Below, piece after piece: positions 63,907 through 64,000 of a DNA stretch of 64,000 nt. Source of the stretch: JAIEPM01 sp964546815. GTDB taxonomy: Bacteria; Cyanobacteriota; Vampirovibrionia; Obscuribacterales; Obscuribacteraceae. Every line of letters begins with the position of its first letter. Positions within the stretch are counted from its first letter, which is position 1. Location: contig CAZJLR010000011.1 of NCBI GenBank assembly GCA_964546815.1, positions 71,382 to 135,381 of the forward strand, given 5' to 3'. The translations under genes were made by a program, and so were the position numbers. The notes below the pieces were generated by a model. The model had not been told where the DNA came from and made no database searches. It saw only the letters and a list, made by a program, of their open reading frames with translations.

Positions 63907-64000
63907 CGAAAGTATATGAACTTCCGATACTAAAATATCGCTCGCTTGAACCTTACCCTTTTAAACGGACAGTAAGTTAGAGCGAGTCGCCATTACGCTA

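Overview
The window is about 64 kb of moderate-GC bacterial chromosome with no rRNA, tRNA, CRISPR array, phage or insertion sequence that I can see. The gene mix is a receiver-Ser/Thr kinase fusion, TPR and Sel1 solenoids, a TPR-CHAT protein, short TonB-C-like exported proteins, pentapeptide proteins, Gly/Ser/Asn-rich giant exported proteins with FecR-like tails, and stacked histidine kinases. This resembles non-photosynthetic cyanobacterial relatives (Candidatus Melainabacteria/Obscuribacterales). That assignment is inferred from gene content only.

Region 1 (1-18.6 kb) is a mixed household and regulatory area. It holds the 3' part of the receiver-kinase gene, a TPR protein, a 17-residue-repeat exported protein, a prolyl-4-hydroxylase-like oxygenase, a HEPN-CBS protein, an aldo/keto reductase, a thioredoxin-fold protein, and a YflT-like membrane protein divergent from a GntR/FCD regulator across twin palindromes. 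It continues with a degenerate 2H phosphoesterase-like protein, a TPR-CHAT protein, a TonB-C-like protein, a VirB2/TrbC-like small membrane protein, a membrane TPR protein with a duplicated 94-residue domain, and a fatty acid desaturase.

Region 2 (19.3-59.3 kb) is the unusual part. Two giant exported beta-solenoid proteins (4125 and 2730 aa) are encoded convergently. They are flanked by two paralogous double-module histidine kinases (994 and 1111 aa), two paralogous Cys-cluster/FecR-like membrane proteins, and two pentapeptide proteins. The same FecR-like domain appears to close both giants and both Cys-cluster proteins. A second domain is found near the N-terminus of one giant and near the C-terminus of the other. 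The second kinase carries a bulb-type (mannose-binding) lectin-like insert. The 2730-aa giant has Gly-rich loops spaced about every 73 residues along its solenoid. I read the region as a duplicated and diverged surface-protein/sensor locus. A toxin-antitoxin pair whose toxin has an amber codon, a barstar-like protein, and a pilus-N-domain protein translationally coupled to a crystallin-J1-type protein are interspersed.

Region 3 (59.4-64 kb) carries small exported or cytosolic proteins of unknown role, a DUF4240 protein and an alpha-solenoid protein. No secretion outer-membrane partner (TpsB or autotransporter barrel) and no partner response regulator for the kinases is present in the window.
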